A DNA stretch of 64,000 bases from Rhodopirellula sp. P2. Its GTDB lineage: Bacteria > Planctomycetota > Planctomycetia > Pirellulales > Pirellulaceae. Each line of letters begins with the position of its first letter. Within the stretch, counting starts at the first letter, position 1. A model generated the notes under the pieces. It was given only the letters and a program-made list of their open reading frames with translations. It was not told the DNA's origin and searched no databases. Positions 1 through 9,161 of this stretch are shown here, one piece after another. The DNA is taken from the NCBI RefSeq assembly GCF_028768465.1, contig NZ_CP118225.1:3143001-3207000 (forward strand). Reading direction: 5' to 3'. Position numbers and translations under genes: made by a program.

Positions 1-1113
1 ATCTTGGATGCCAACGCAAATCGCGCTGGCGAAGGGCTTCGGACGCTCGAAGAATCCGCTCGCTTTATCTTAGACGATCTTGTTCTGACAGATTGCCTGA
101 AGACCCACCGTCATGATTTGGCGGTCGCGATGGGCCGGTGGAACCGGTGGCAGCTGATCGATTCCCGCGACACGCCGGGGGATGTTGGCACTCAGGTGAA
201 AACCGAAAGCGAGCAGTCGCGAGCGGACCTTTCGGCAGTGATTGCGGCTGCGGCGACACGGACCCAGCAAGCACTGCGGTGCCTGGAAGAGTATGGGAAA
301 ACCAGCGACCCTGGGTTTGCCGCGAGGATCGAATCGATTCGCTACCAGTGTTACGCCACCTTCCGGGAATTGGAATTGAAGATGGCATGCCTGAATGCAC
401 GCCCGCGAAAATTGCGAGACGCGAGGTTGTACGCCTTGATCGCTTGTGAGCCCAATGCGGATCTTTTGGATGCCCGGATTGCTGAGTTGGTCGCTGCCCG
501 AGTCGATGTGATTCAGCTTCGTGATCCAAGCGTCGACGATCGGACTTTGTTTGAGCAGGCAAGGATTGGGGCGGCCATTGCGAAGCACCAGGGAGTGCTG
601 TGGATCATCAACGATCGGGCAGACATCGCTGTGGCGGCGGATGCCGACGGAGTGCATGTTGGGCAAGACGAGGTGCCAGTGGATGCTCTTCGCAGCGTGA
701 TGGGAAGGGAGCGATTGATCGGGCTGTCAACGCACAACCTCGAACAAGTTCAGGCGGCCACTCGCACCACGGCCGACTACATCGGCTGCGGGCCAACGTT
801 CCCCGGCAAGACGAAGTCGTTCGATCACTTTCCCGGCTGTGCGTTTTTGAAGCAGGTCAGTGATGCGGAGCAAGCCGGCGAACTTGCGTTGCCCGCCTTC
901 GCAATTGGTGGCATTGGGCTGGACAATGTGGAACAAGTGTCGCAAGCCGGGATCGGGCGAGTTGCGGTCACGGGAGCTTTGGCATCTCATGAAGGACTGC
1001 CGCAAACCGCCTTGGCGATGCGAGAGATCATGGAACGAGTTCCGCTCCGGAGGACTCCCGACTCGACCGACTTCAACGCATCAGCAGAATGCGAAGGAGA
1101 GGCTCGGAATTGA
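1..1113 (+). CDS. thiE: ThiD2-ThiE fusion, thiamine-phosphate synthase (5' end outside window)
   Basis: The C-terminal half is a thiamine-phosphate synthase, which joins HMP-pyrophosphate to the thiazole phosphate in cytoplasmic thiamine synthesis. The (beta/alpha)8 signatures are visible: VIQLRDPSVDD, the INDRADIA stretch, DGVHVGQDE, GCGPTFPGKTKSFD and the late AIGGI phosphate-binding turn. About 130 residues precede it, beginning ILDANANRAGEGLRTLEESARF, which matches the ThiD2-type N-terminal domain found fused to ThiE in several phyla. The reading frame is open at base 1, so the true start lies upstream; the TTG at base 4 need not be it. The last ~25 residues after the TIM barrel are low in recognisable motifs. 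The family assignment is firm; the role of the ThiD2 part is from family knowledge. Confidence 0.9.
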   Translation: MLDANANRAGEGLRTLEESARFILDDLVLTDCLKTHRHDLAVAMGRWNRWQLIDSRDTPGDVGTQVKTESEQSRADLSAVIAAAATRTQQALRCLEEYGKTSDPGFAARIESIRYQCYATFRELELKMACLNARPRKLRDARLYALIACEPNADLLDARIAELVAARVDVIQLRDPSVDDRTLFEQARIGAAIAKHQGVLWIINDRADIAVAADADGVHVGQDEVPVDALRSVMGRERLIGLSTHNLEQVQAATRTTADYIGCGPTFPGKTKSFDHFPGCAFLKQVSDAEQAGELALPAFAIGGIGLDNVEQVSQAGIGRVAVTGALASHEGLPQTALAMREIMERVPLRRTPDSTDFNASAECEGEARN

Positions 1114-1306
1114 TTTGGGGGCAGCATTGATTTTTGGGGGGCCAGATCGTTTCTGCGTCCCTGGTCGGCTCACACGCAGGGGACGTGGCTTGCGACGCAA
1201 GGATGATTGACGAGCGGTTTCAGTGAGCCACCGGGGCGAATGCCCAAACGGCGGATGTGTTTCTACCAATCAATCCGACAAACAGCCTGACCAAGGGGAC
1301 ATTTTG

Positions 1307-2191
1307 ATGATCTGTCGATGGAGTCTCGTGGCCGCCGTTTGTGCTTGGATGCTCCTTGGGATCGCTTCCCCCAGTTGTGTCGCAGCGGAGGAGGCCTCGT
1401 TCGCTGCGGTCGAGTTGGCTGACGAGGAACTGAACGAAAGCAGTGGGATGGTGTTTTCGTTGAGAGATCCCACCTGCATTTGGTCCCACAACGATTCCGG
1501 AGATCGTGCCAGGTTGTTTGCTTTCGATGCCAAGACCGGGCAGGCGACGGGGCAGTGGCAGTTCCCAGGGGTCACAGCAGTTGATTGGGAAGACCTCGCC
1601 ATTCTGCCGCCGATTCAATCCGACGCTCCGGCGAGATTGGTGATTGCGGATTGCGGCGACAACCAAGCGAAACGTGATCACATCGAGTTGCTGGTGGTCG
1701 AGGAGATGGATCCCCGGCAGTCCGGCGAGCTCGAACCGGAACAGGTTCGCATGGTCCGCGTCTCCTATCCCGACGGCGCTCATGATTGCGAGGCGATTTG
1801 GTTCGACGAACCCTCGCAAGAGTTGATGTTGCTCTGCAAACGATTTGTGCCATGGGTGGGGCTTTATCGGGTGGCATTGTTCAATGAAGCCACTGGCAAA
1901 CTGGAGCAACAAGTCACCGCGCGGTTGGTGACTCAGGTGCCGATCGCGTTGGCGACCGCTGCGGATCGAGATCTTCAAACGGGCGACGTGTGGGTTGCGA
2001 CGTATTGGCAAGCGATGAAGTTTTCCAAGGCGGATCACGCAACGTTGAAAGACCAAATGGCACAGACGCCCATCGCGATTGATCTGCCTTCATTGAGACA
2101 GGTGGAAGCGATTTCGGTGGATTCACAGTCAGGGGTGTGGGTGACCAGCGAAGGTGCTCCGGCGCCTTTGGTGCAGCTGAAAGTTCCCTGA
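1307..2191 (+). CDS. Secreted beta-propeller-like protein, unknown function
   Basis: I chose the ATG at 1307, preceded by an AAGGGG Shine-Dalgarno-like run. It gives 294 residues beginning with a clear signal peptide (basic MICRW, hydrophobic core, cleavage near PSCVAAEE). An upstream in-frame start at 1223 would bury that signal and looks wrong. The mature protein has repeated strand-rich motifs such as CIWSHNDSGD, RLFAFDAKTG, WEDLAI, ADCGDNQAKRDH, DCEAIWFDEP and GDVWVATYW, typical of a periplasmic propeller that reads out 'difference' or calorimetry-like scalar terms in many bacterial lipoproteins. No catalytic motif is recognised. It stands alone after thiE and 70 bp before the CYTH gene in the same direction, so co-transcription is possible. 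Confidence 0.75.
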   Translation: MICRWSLVAAVCAWMLLGIASPSCVAAEEASFAAVELADEELNESSGMVFSLRDPTCIWSHNDSGDRARLFAFDAKTGQATGQWQFPGVTAVDWEDLAILPPIQSDAPARLVIADCGDNQAKRDHIELLVVEEMDPRQSGELEPEQVRMVRVSYPDGAHDCEAIWFDEPSQELMLLCKRFVPWVGLYRVALFNEATGKLEQQVTARLVTQVPIALATAADRDLQTGDVWVATYWQAMKFSKADHATLKDQMAQTPIAIDLPSLRQVEAISVDSQSGVWVTSEGAPAPLVQLKVP

Positions 2192-2260
2192 TGGGACAGG
2201 GCCACTTTGAATCAACAGCAAAATTCCAATTGCAAATTCTGTACAAGTGAAGGAAGAGGA

Positions 2261-2827
2261 ATGTTTGAAATCGAATTGAAATTTCGTGTCGGCAATGTCG
2301 ACGAACTCCGGGAACGATTGGCGGAGAACGATGCGGTTCTGGTGTCGGAAAATCAAAACCAAGACACCTACTACAACCATCCCTCGCGAGATTTCGCCGA
2401 GTCGGGAGAAGCGTTGCGAGTCCGGCGAATCGATGATGTGCCGTTGGTGACCTACAAAGGTTCCAAGCGACCGGGGGCTGTGAAGGCCCGGGAAGAATTG
2501 GAATGGCGTTTGGATCCAGGGGATCCCACCGGGGAGTTGATGGAAACGTTGTTCAAGCGACTTGGGTTTCGCGAAGTCGCGACGGTGACCAAGCAGCGAG
2601 AAACCTTTCACCTTGGATCGACGGACCCGATGACGGTCACGATTGATCGCGTCGATGGGTTGGGGGAATTTGCTGAGATTGAACGTGTGTTGCATGATCG
2701 TTCACCCAGCGATGAGGCGGTCGAACTGGCTCGATCCGAAGTCGAGGGCTTGGCCACAGCGTTAGGGCTGAAGGCACCTGAGCCGCGAAGCTACTTGCGA
2801 ATGCAACTGGAATTATCGGGTGGCTGA
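2261..2827 (+). CDS. CYTH-domain protein, class IV adenylate cyclase-like
   Basis: This 188-residue protein starts at ATG 2261, right after a GAAGGAAGAGGA Shine-Dalgarno. Its N-terminus MFEIELKFRV carries the ExExK signature of the CYTH superfamily, and strands such as QDTYYNHPSRDF, ALRVRRID, VTYKGSKR, EEFEW-like EELEWRL, KQRETFHL and VTIDRVDGLGEFAEIE supply the charged tunnel residues (E, K, R) that bind triphosphate and metal. The domain order and length fit CyaB-type class IV adenylate cyclases. The same fold also includes thiamine triphosphatases and tripolyphosphatases, so the substrate is not settled. Its last 15 bases overlap the 3' end of the convergent SDR gene. Confidence 0.85.
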   Translation: MFEIELKFRVGNVDELRERLAENDAVLVSENQNQDTYYNHPSRDFAESGEALRVRRIDDVPLVTYKGSKRPGAVKAREELEWRLDPGDPTGELMETLFKRLGFREVATVTKQRETFHLGSTDPMTVTIDRVDGLGEFAEIERVLHDRSPSDEAVELARSEVEGLATALGLKAPEPRSYLRMQLELSGG

Positions 2828-3556
2828 TTTGATGGAGCTCAGGCCACCATCGACTGCGATGTCCTGGCCTGTGATCCAGGCGTTCTTGGGAGCCAGCAGC
2901 CAGGCAATCATCGACGCGATGTCCTCGGGTTTTCCGAGTCGCCCCAGCGGGTGCATGGCTCGGCTGGCTTCTGCCGAACGTTCATTCTGCCAGACCCGGG
3001 CGGTCAATTCGGTCTCGACCAAACCGGGAGCAACCGTGTTGATGCGGACGTTGCCGGCCGCGTAGGTCGCGGCGGCGGCGCGGGCCATGGCGGCAACTCC
3101 CGCCTTGGCAGCGGCGATGGCTTCGTGGCTGGTCAAGCCGATTGCTGCTCCGCCGCTGGACATCAACACGATCGAACCACCGCCCAGTTTTTTTAGACGC
3201 GGAGCGATCGTCCGGACCAACCCAAATGCGGTGACAAGATTGGCTTCGAGAACCGATTGAAGATCCTCTTTGCTGGTCAAGTGAGCTGGCTTGAGCAGGA
3301 TCGAACCGGCCAAATTCGCTGCACCGTCGAGCCCGCCAAAGTGTTCGATTGCATAGTCGGCAACGCCAGCCAATCCGTCCCAATCCGTTGCATCACAGAC
3401 CTGGAAAGGCTGCCGCAGTTCGTTCGCCAGCGTTTGCAGGTTGGACTCATTTCTGCCGACCAGCATCACTCGGTGACCATCCGCAACGAGCTGTTTACAA
3501 AGGGCAGTTCCGATGCCGCCGCTGGCACCAACGATCATGTAGTTGGACGATGTCAT
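2813..3556 (-). CDS. Short-chain dehydrogenase/reductase, atypical active site
   Basis: ATG 3556 gives 247 residues starting MTSSNYMIVGASGGIGTALC, a classical Rossmann GxxxGIG motif. NAG-like motif (NLAGSILL), catalytic-Ser strand (IVLMSSGGAA) and the C-terminal VAPGLVETELT and ITGQDIAVDGG segments are all present. The usual YxxxK motif is changed: the corresponding stretch reads HEAIAAAKAGV, so Lys is kept but the Tyr position is Ile. SDR homologues with HEAIAAAKAGV exist, so this is a subfamily trait rather than a fresh mutation; I infer an altered or lost oxidoreductase reaction. A longer frame to 3682 exists but adds residues before the Rossmann start. The gene is convergent with the CYTH gene. 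Confidence 0.85.
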   Translation of the reverse strand: MTSSNYMIVGASGGIGTALCKQLVADGHRVMLVGRNESNLQTLANELRQPFQVCDATDWDGLAGVADYAIEHFGGLDGAANLAGSILLKPAHLTSKEDLQSVLEANLVTAFGLVRTIAPRLKKLGGGSIVLMSSGGAAIGLTSHEAIAAAKAGVAAMARAAAATYAAGNVRINTVAPGLVETELTARVWQNERSAEASRAMHPLGRLGKPEDIASMIAWLLAPKNAWITGQDIAVDGGLSSIKSATR

Positions 3557-3858
3557 TTGGATTGATTGCGTCTGTTGTTGGAATTGGTAGGACTGATTCA
3601 CAATAGGAGAACGGCAAATGGCGATTGACTGCCAGTCCGATGCGCTCGTCTGCGACGAATGTTCGGACGAAAGGTCTTTCACCGGTCACGCCTGTCAAAG
3701 CGGCGGTTCCGTGTGATCGGTGGATGTTCGGGTTCGGAACGTCTGCGGTCGATAACTCATTCATGGCACCGATGAAATCAGCTTCGCGGCGGTGACCTCC
3801 CCAGAATCGCCGCCATCGGATTGATTTGCTTTCACCTCTCCAACGGAATGATTCCGCC

Positions 3859-4194
3859 ATGACGAAAAAAGACACCTTTCGCGTCGTTGCTCGCGGTAGT
3901 GACGGTTCGCTTCAAATTCGCGACTACGTTTCTCTGGATCCTTTGACGGATTTCCACGAGCAAGTCGGCGTCGACGACTGCAGCACCGACTTGGCCCTGC
4001 GGGGCATGCCCATCTTTCGTGGCCTGATCGGTCCCATGCCGGAAGGCAAGAACATCGTTCGTTACGAGACGCCGGAGGTGTTTGAAATGCTGACGAAGGA
4101 GTGGGGCATCACAAAGCCAAAGAAACGTCGTCGGCGTGCGAGCGATAAAAAACCTGTCGAAGCGTCGAGTGAGTCAGGCGAACTGGTTTCTTAG
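3859..4194 (+). CDS. Small hypothetical protein with basic C-terminal region
   Basis: ATG 3859 yields 111 residues (MTKKDTFRVV...). The frame is also open to an ATG at 3826, but the sequence between is not protein-like. The N-terminal ~85 residues have alternating hydrophobic/charged strands (RDYVSLDPLTDFHEQVGVDDC, NIVRYETPEVFEMLTKEWGI). They are followed by a lysine/arginine block KPKKRRRR and a Ser/Glu-rich end. There is no signal peptide or membrane segment. I do not recognise the family; the basic tail could bind nucleic acid or just be a linker. It stands alone. Confidence 0.6.
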   Translation: MTKKDTFRVVARGSDGSLQIRDYVSLDPLTDFHEQVGVDDCSTDLALRGMPIFRGLIGPMPEGKNIVRYETPEVFEMLTKEWGITKPKKRRRRASDKKPVEASSESGELVS

Positions 4195-4644
4195 TGGAAG
4201 CTGTCTTCACTGATGGCTCAATGGCGGTGCCGCTCGAAGCATCGAGCGGCCGCTCGCAGTGGCAATTTCGATTGCAGCAGGTTCACTGAACGGCTGAGCT
4301 TGCCGCCAGCCTTTTCGTCCACCGAAGAGTGTCCTTGAGGATGCCTTCGCGTTGTCGCTCTCCCGCGCCGAACTTGTCGCGCGGTCGAAGCAAACTGGTT
4401 CTGCCCATCCAGTTTCAGCAGCGACATCTTGCCTGACTGCTTCAGCGCAGGCACACCGGTTTCAAGCGTGGAAACTTTCGGTTCTCACCGTCTCAGTGCG
4501 ATATTGCGCACGATAATGCGGGATAAGAAGCCGTTACGAGGCCGGGGGGCTGTGCTAGCCTCAAATGGCTTGCCCAAATAACCGCTTGTGGAGTGGGGGG
4601 ATAGCTCGTCGTTTGACGATTTTTAAATCTGATATCCCATTTGA
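4195..4644. other. Non-coding gap with one strong hairpin
   Basis: No convincing gene is seen in this 450-bp gap. A perfect 9-bp stem with a 4-base loop (4229-4250) lies 35 bp after the small hypothetical gene. It has no following T-run, so it could act as a terminator of the U-less kind or be an extragenic palindrome. A TTGACG at 4613-4618 upstream of the LuxR-type gene could be a -35 box, but no -10 at the right spacing is evident. Confidence 0.5.
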
Positions 4645-5436
4645 ATGGGAAGGGGCTTGACCTTGATTGATTCCACGAACGAGCGTGCTGGTGTGTGTTT
4701 ATTGGCTCGGAAACCGACAGGGGAGGCGACATCGATCGACTTGAGGGCGCTGATCGAGTCGGACTCCGATTGGGGCTTGGTGCAGTGTTCTTCCAGCGAT
4801 CAGCTGTTGGAATGGATCGCTGGCAATCGACTTCAGCGGCCGGGGTGTTTGGTTGTGGATGTCGAATTGATCGGCGATGGGTTCCAGCGGGTCCAAAAGG
4901 CCTTGTCCGATTCGAATTGCAGCGTGCCGCTGATTTTGGTCGCAGGTGAACTGCCGATTGAAACGGTGATTCATGCCTTTGAGAAAGGTGCGTGGAGTGT
5001 CGTTCTGAAATCGGCGGACGGCGCTCAAAAGTTCAGTGGTTCGCTTCGGGATCACATTCACCAAGCGATTGACTGGGATGGTTTTCAGGTTGGATTGGAA
5101 AAGGCGCATCGCAAACGCAACCGAATTTTGGAGGGTTTGACGGAGCGTCAACGCAAGGTGCTCAACTGTGTGATGGATGGGATGCCAACCAAAGCCATCG
5201 CGGCCAACTACAAGGTTTCCAAACGTTTGATTGAGTTCGAACGCAGCCACCTGTTGTCAGCGTTTGGTGTTGCCGGCACCGCAGAGCTGACGGCAGTGGT
5301 GGGCGAGCATCGAATCATTGAGCAGGTCTTGGGGCGCTATCAACGGGTCGATTATGCCACCCAAGGGCGGTCATTCCAACGACCGATGGTCCTGCGCGGC
5401 TCCGTATCAAGAACTTCAGTCCAAGCAGACGACTAG
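4645..5436 (+). CDS. FixJ/NarL-like regulator: receiver-like domain plus LuxR-type HTH
   Basis: The protein (up to 263 residues) has a receiver-like N-terminal half (hydrophobic strands around CLVVDVELIGDGFQRV, VPLILVAG, and SVVLKSA at the position of the conserved Lys) and a DNA-binding half starting near residue 165 with LTERQRKVLNCVMDGMPTKAIA, the LuxR/GerE helix-turn-helix. The Asp of VVDVEL is the candidate phospho-acceptor, but the acidic pair normally near the N-terminus is not obvious, so phosphorylation is uncertain. The ATG at 4645 lies inside an AAGGGG run; a TTG at 4657 or 4663, placed after this Shine-Dalgarno-like run, is an equally good start. No kinase gene is next to it. A transcriptional role is likely; its targets are unknown. 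Confidence 0.75.
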   Translation: MGRGLTLIDSTNERAGVCLLARKPTGEATSIDLRALIESDSDWGLVQCSSSDQLLEWIAGNRLQRPGCLVVDVELIGDGFQRVQKALSDSNCSVPLILVAGELPIETVIHAFEKGAWSVVLKSADGAQKFSGSLRDHIHQAIDWDGFQVGLEKAHRKRNRILEGLTERQRKVLNCVMDGMPTKAIAANYKVSKRLIEFERSHLLSAFGVAGTAELTAVVGEHRIIEQVLGRYQRVDYATQGRSFQRPMVLRGSVSRTSVQADD

Positions 5437-5550
5437 TCTTTTATCCTTCCAAAACTCGACCAGGGTTTACCGGGGCAGATCGAAGAGCCTGAGCTTGTCT
5501 TGGTGCTCGACGATCGGGAGACCTTGGTCGAGTCTTTGGTTGGATGGCCG

Positions 5551-5589
5551 GTCGCGTTTTTTGATTCGCAGTCGCGTTCTTGATTCGCA
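5551..5589. repeat. Two-copy ~20-bp tandem repeat
   Basis: The unit GTCGCGTTTTTTGATTCGCA (5551-5570) is repeated immediately as a 19-bp near copy (5571-5589). It lies in the gap between the convergent LuxR-type and AsmA-like genes. No function is evident; it may be slippage product. Confidence 0.7.
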
Positions 5590-5669
5590 ACTGTCCAGCT
5601 GCTCTTGGTGCAGAAGAGTGGTTTTCTCGTCAAATGCGATCCGCTCTGGCAACCGTCTCTTGCGTCGCG

Positions 5670-8600
5670 CTATCGGTTGACGTTCCCACCATCGGCGGTG
5701 GTCGAACGCACCATGCCGGGGAACCAATCTTCCATGGTTTGGGTGATCCCGCTGAGTGATTTTCGGCGGATGGTTGGCGCTTCGATGGGGCCATCGACTT
5801 CGATCGTCCACAATGTGTAGCGGTTGTCACGCAGCGGATTGACGACTTTGCTGAACAGGTTCTGCGGGCTGACGCGGGTGTTGAAGGACATGTCCAGGTG
5901 TTCGCGGCGGCTGAGCGTTCCACCGCCCTCCAACGCGACAAGATCGCCCCAGAGCACCAACCGGTTGAAGTTCAGGTCTTCACCGAAGATCGAGAATTCC
6001 GTTTCCCCGTTGGTGAAAGCGACATCTTCGGTGGCTTTGATGCGGAGCAAGTTCAGGACCTGAACGAGATAAGGCAACTGATAAAGGTTGGCGCCGCTGA
6101 CGCTGCCTCGACCATTTCCTTTGAGCAGATCCAAATCGCCCAAGCGACCTTCCAAGTGAGAGTCGCCGTCAAAGCGTCCCGTGATCCCGGTGCGGTGCTG
6201 GCCAATTTCAGACAGGCAGGTTGCGATCTGTGCGTTCGCGAGCGAAGCGTCAATTTCAAAGTCGCCGCTCGAGAGCAGCACGCCTCCACTGAGGCTGAGT
6301 TTGCCGCCGAACAAGGCACCGACGATCGGCACGCCGCTGCCATTGGGTTCCGGGTTGGGGGACGGCAGTCGGGCGTTTTCGCCCAGTCGAAGTTGCTCGT
6401 TGGTGATCGAGAACGGGCCACGCAACGAAGTGATCTGCAATCCGTAGGCGTGCATGGAATCCAGGGCGATGTTTCCAACCGCTTGCAGCACTTCTGCATC
6501 GCGAACGCCTTGGACTTGGATTTCACCACGAAGCGAATGAACCGGGCCGACATCAGCGATTCGGTTGCCTTCGAGTTGCAGCAGCAGGTCCCAGTCGATC
6601 AACGGTGTCGAAGTGTCGTCATTGGCCATCAACAGATTGGTTTTCCCCCGAAGGCTGATTGGGCCACGCAAATCGAGGGCTCGGAGTGCTTTGCCCACTT
6701 GTTCGGGCATCGCCGCAATCAATTCTTCATCGGGTACCAAACGGCATCCACTGTGCAGGTCCATCGCGAGCAACCAGCGTCCCGATGGGTGCTGTGTGCA
6801 GGTTCCATCGGCAACCATCCGGGATCCATCGTGGCGGCCTTGAAGGTTGCTGATTCGGACTTGGTTGTTTCGGTATTCGACGTTGCCACCGACGATGTCG
6901 ATGCGATAGGGGACCGCGACAGGGCGAAGGCTGAGTGAATCCGGAGTCACTTGCCCGGACGCGATTTGGTTGGCGACCAGAGTCAGGTCCAGTGGTTCGA
7001 TGCCGGACTGATGGATGTGAACATCCAGTTGGTCCAGTGTTCCACCCGGTGACAGGGAGTCCCAGATATGGCGAGTCGACTCGGGGAGTGACACACGAAG
7101 CGATTGGTCCATCGAGAGGTCGGCGACTTGGAAACGGAGGTTCAACTCCGAATCGGAAAGCGTCCCGGGTTCTTGGTTGGGAATGTGATACAGCCCTTCG
7201 CATTCCACTTTGGCTGATCCCGCGTTGTTGGCGGTGAAGCCAATGATGCGAACCAAGTCATCCTCGATTTTGACGCGGCCTTTGACGTTGTACAGCGGGT
7301 AGGGGAACTTGTCGTAGCGCAGCGTTCCACCCGAGACACCGAAATCAAACTGGCGGGAGGAGTTGCCTTGGACATCGGTGTTGAGGGTGGCGGAGGCCCA
7401 TTCGATCGCACCTCGTGGTCGCAAGGAGCGGACGAATTGTTCCACCTTTGAAAAGGATCGCGAGGTGCTGGTTTCGGTCAGCGCACCCGGCACAGTGGTC
7501 GCGGAGGGGGCGTTGGAATCGCTGTGGCGAGGCTCACGCGGGGTCAAGGAGGAGATCAGTGCATCGTCGATCAGAACCGCGCCTTCGGTTTGGATTTTGA
7601 TCTGTTTGGTATGAACCTTGGGCGAATCAGGATCGATTCGGACGGGAACTCGAAAATCACAGATCAATCGCTGGCCACCGGCGCGGCCGGTGAGTTGTTC
7701 GGCGGTTGCGAACCCGTCTTCAATCCGGATCGTGCCGACCAGTTGTTCAACGGGATACGGGAATTTGTCGAACTGCACGTCGACGCCACGAATATCCACC
7801 TTCGATTGCAGATCCCAAGCTTTGGATCGCAGGGGCGCGGGGTTGGTCGCGTGTGCAGTCAGGTTCAAGCGTCCGCGAGCCTGGAACTTCTGCCACAGCG
7901 CATGCAGTTTGCTTGGCATCACTTCCGCGAAGGAGCGATCCAGGGTCAGGCCTTCCCCGGTGAAATGCAAGTCGGTGGCACCCAGGTCGAAACTGGTTGG
8001 GGACTGGCGAACCAAAGCGGCGGATCCACGGAGCGTGCAAAACGCTTCCCCAAATTGGGCTTGGGTGGGAAACAGCTTGATCTCTTCGGGAGTGATCTGA
8101 ATCCGTCCGCGAGCCTGGCGAATTTTGGATGGCAAGCGAGGGTCGTCCAGGTTGCCATCGTGCAAGTTCAAGTCGAGATGGAATTGGTCGTGATCGTTTT
8201 GCTGGGTGTACTCGGCGGTCAAGTCGCCATGCAGACTGACACGCGCCTTGGCGGGCAGCCATTGGGAGATTCGTGAGCGGACCCGGGCAATCACCGCGTC
8301 ATCGATGTGGCAGTCTTTGATGGCGGTCTTGATTCGCAATTGTTGGTTGGTTCCATCAATCACATTGTCAAATGCCAGTTCAATGGGACCACTGAAATTG
8401 CTGTCTCCGCGAGCGAAAACCAGTTTGCGTTCGTAGGCTTTTCCCGAGATCAAGGTGGTTTCGGCGCTGGACGTCTCGGTTGAGACCGCGATGTCGGACC
8501 ATCGAAGCTGGAGCGGTTGCATGGCGGCCGACATCTGAGCCGGATTCGTGTCGCCTCGATCGGAGTCCCCGGGGGGACTCGCGTCGAAGGTCACGTTTGT

Positions 8601-9140
8601 CACGACCCCATACAGGTCAATCTGTGGGCAAGCCGGCCCCATTTGCGGCAGCGGAAAAAGCGATGCCAACGAGAGCGTGTTGTCGTTGGCGACATGCAGA
8701 TTCGCATTGACGCCCTCGATCGCGATGCGGCGGGTGGAGAGCGGGCTGTCGCCGGCCATCCACTTTTGTGGGTCGAGGTCCGCGAAGACGGTGAGGCGGT
8801 CGACCTTGACCGCTGGTTGCTGGGACCACCACTTGGAAACCAGGTTGGGGCGACTGGTTTTCGGAGAGATTTCGATCGACTCAAAGACCAAGCCGGTGCC
8901 GGCCTGGAAGGTGCCACGTTTGATCGTGACATCCCAATCTTGGTAGTGGGCGTCCAGTTTCTTTTCGAGGTAGCGTCGGGCCTGTTCCCCAACGGTTTGC
9001 GGCAACAACGATCGAACCAGGAACACGGTCAGCACGCATGTGATGATCAGCACCACTGCCGTTTTGAAACGGCCGGCTTTGCGGCGAGGCGGGTGTTCCT
9101 GACCAAGTTCGGCCAAAGGTTTGTCTCCTCCTTGAGACAA
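5670..9140 (-). CDS. Large AsmA/TamB-like membrane-anchored periplasmic protein
   Basis: This product of ~1150 residues has a short basic cytoplasmic N-terminus (PPRRKAGRFK), one membrane segment (TAVVLIITCVLTVFLVRSLL, about residues 28-47), then a long periplasmic body rich in beta-strands and DIRGVDVQF / LQGRHDGSRMVADG-type repeats. The C-terminal part (GSVSGANLYQLP, LNLLRIKATEDVAF, FSIFGEDLNFNRLVL, LVALEGGGTLSRREHLDM, LWTIEVDGPIEAPTIR) is the hallmark of AsmA-type C-termini. Proteins of this family (AsmA, YhdP, TamB) are thought to bridge the periplasm and move phospholipids or assist outer-membrane assembly. The start is TTG: either 9140, or 9116, where a perfect AAGGAGGA sits 9 bases upstream; I favour 9116. 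It faces the LuxR-type gene. Confidence 0.8.
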   Translation of the reverse strand: MSQGGDKPLAELGQEHPPRRKAGRFKTAVVLIITCVLTVFLVRSLLPQTVGEQARRYLEKKLDAHYQDWDVTIKRGTFQAGTGLVFESIEISPKTSRPNLVSKWWSQQPAVKVDRLTVFADLDPQKWMAGDSPLSTRRIAIEGVNANLHVANDNTLSLASLFPLPQMGPACPQIDLYGVVTNVTFDASPPGDSDRGDTNPAQMSAAMQPLQLRWSDIAVSTETSSAETTLISGKAYERKLVFARGDSNFSGPIELAFDNVIDGTNQQLRIKTAIKDCHIDDAVIARVRSRISQWLPAKARVSLHGDLTAEYTQQNDHDQFHLDLNLHDGNLDDPRLPSKIRQARGRIQITPEEIKLFPTQAQFGEAFCTLRGSAALVRQSPTSFDLGATDLHFTGEGLTLDRSFAEVMPSKLHALWQKFQARGRLNLTAHATNPAPLRSKAWDLQSKVDIRGVDVQFDKFPYPVEQLVGTIRIEDGFATAEQLTGRAGGQRLICDFRVPVRIDPDSPKVHTKQIKIQTEGAVLIDDALISSLTPREPRHSDSNAPSATTVPGALTETSTSRSFSKVEQFVRSLRPRGAIEWASATLNTDVQGNSSRQFDFGVSGGTLRYDKFPYPLYNVKGRVKIEDDLVRIIGFTANNAGSAKVECEGLYHIPNQEPGTLSDSELNLRFQVADLSMDQSLRVSLPESTRHIWDSLSPGGTLDQLDVHIHQSGIEPLDLTLVANQIASGQVTPDSLSLRPVAVPYRIDIVGGNVEYRNNQVRISNLQGRHDGSRMVADGTCTQHPSGRWLLAMDLHSGCRLVPDEELIAAMPEQVGKALRALDLRGPISLRGKTNLLMANDDTSTPLIDWDLLLQLEGNRIADVGPVHSLRGEIQVQGVRDAEVLQAVGNIALDSMHAYGLQITSLRGPFSITNEQLRLGENARLPSPNPEPNGSGVPIVGALFGGKLSLSGGVLLSSGDFEIDASLANAQIATCLSEIGQHRTGITGRFDGDSHLEGRLGDLDLLKGNGRGSVSGANLYQLPYLVQVLNLLRIKATEDVAFTNGETEFSIFGEDLNFNRLVLWGDLVALEGGGTLSRREHLDMSFNTRVSPQNLFSKVVNPLRDNRYTLWTIEVDGPIEAPTIRRKSLSGITQTMEDWFPGMVRSTTADGGNVNR
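9126..9133 (-). promoter_or_regulatory. Shine-Dalgarno AAGGAGGA that decides the AsmA-like start
   Basis: On the minus strand this octamer is the full anti-16S complement and is followed after 9 bases by TTG at 9116. A start at TTG 9140 would place the octamer inside codons 3-5, so the downstream TTG is the more likely initiation codon. Confidence 0.7.
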
Positions 9141-9161
9141 TGATGAGCTAGCAACCCGATC

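Noticed and set aside
4218..4454. Small minus-strand gene in the 4.2-4.6 kb gap
   Set aside because: The 78-codon frame is Arg/Ser/Gln-rich, has no Shine-Dalgarno and covers a hairpin; no evidence for a protein.
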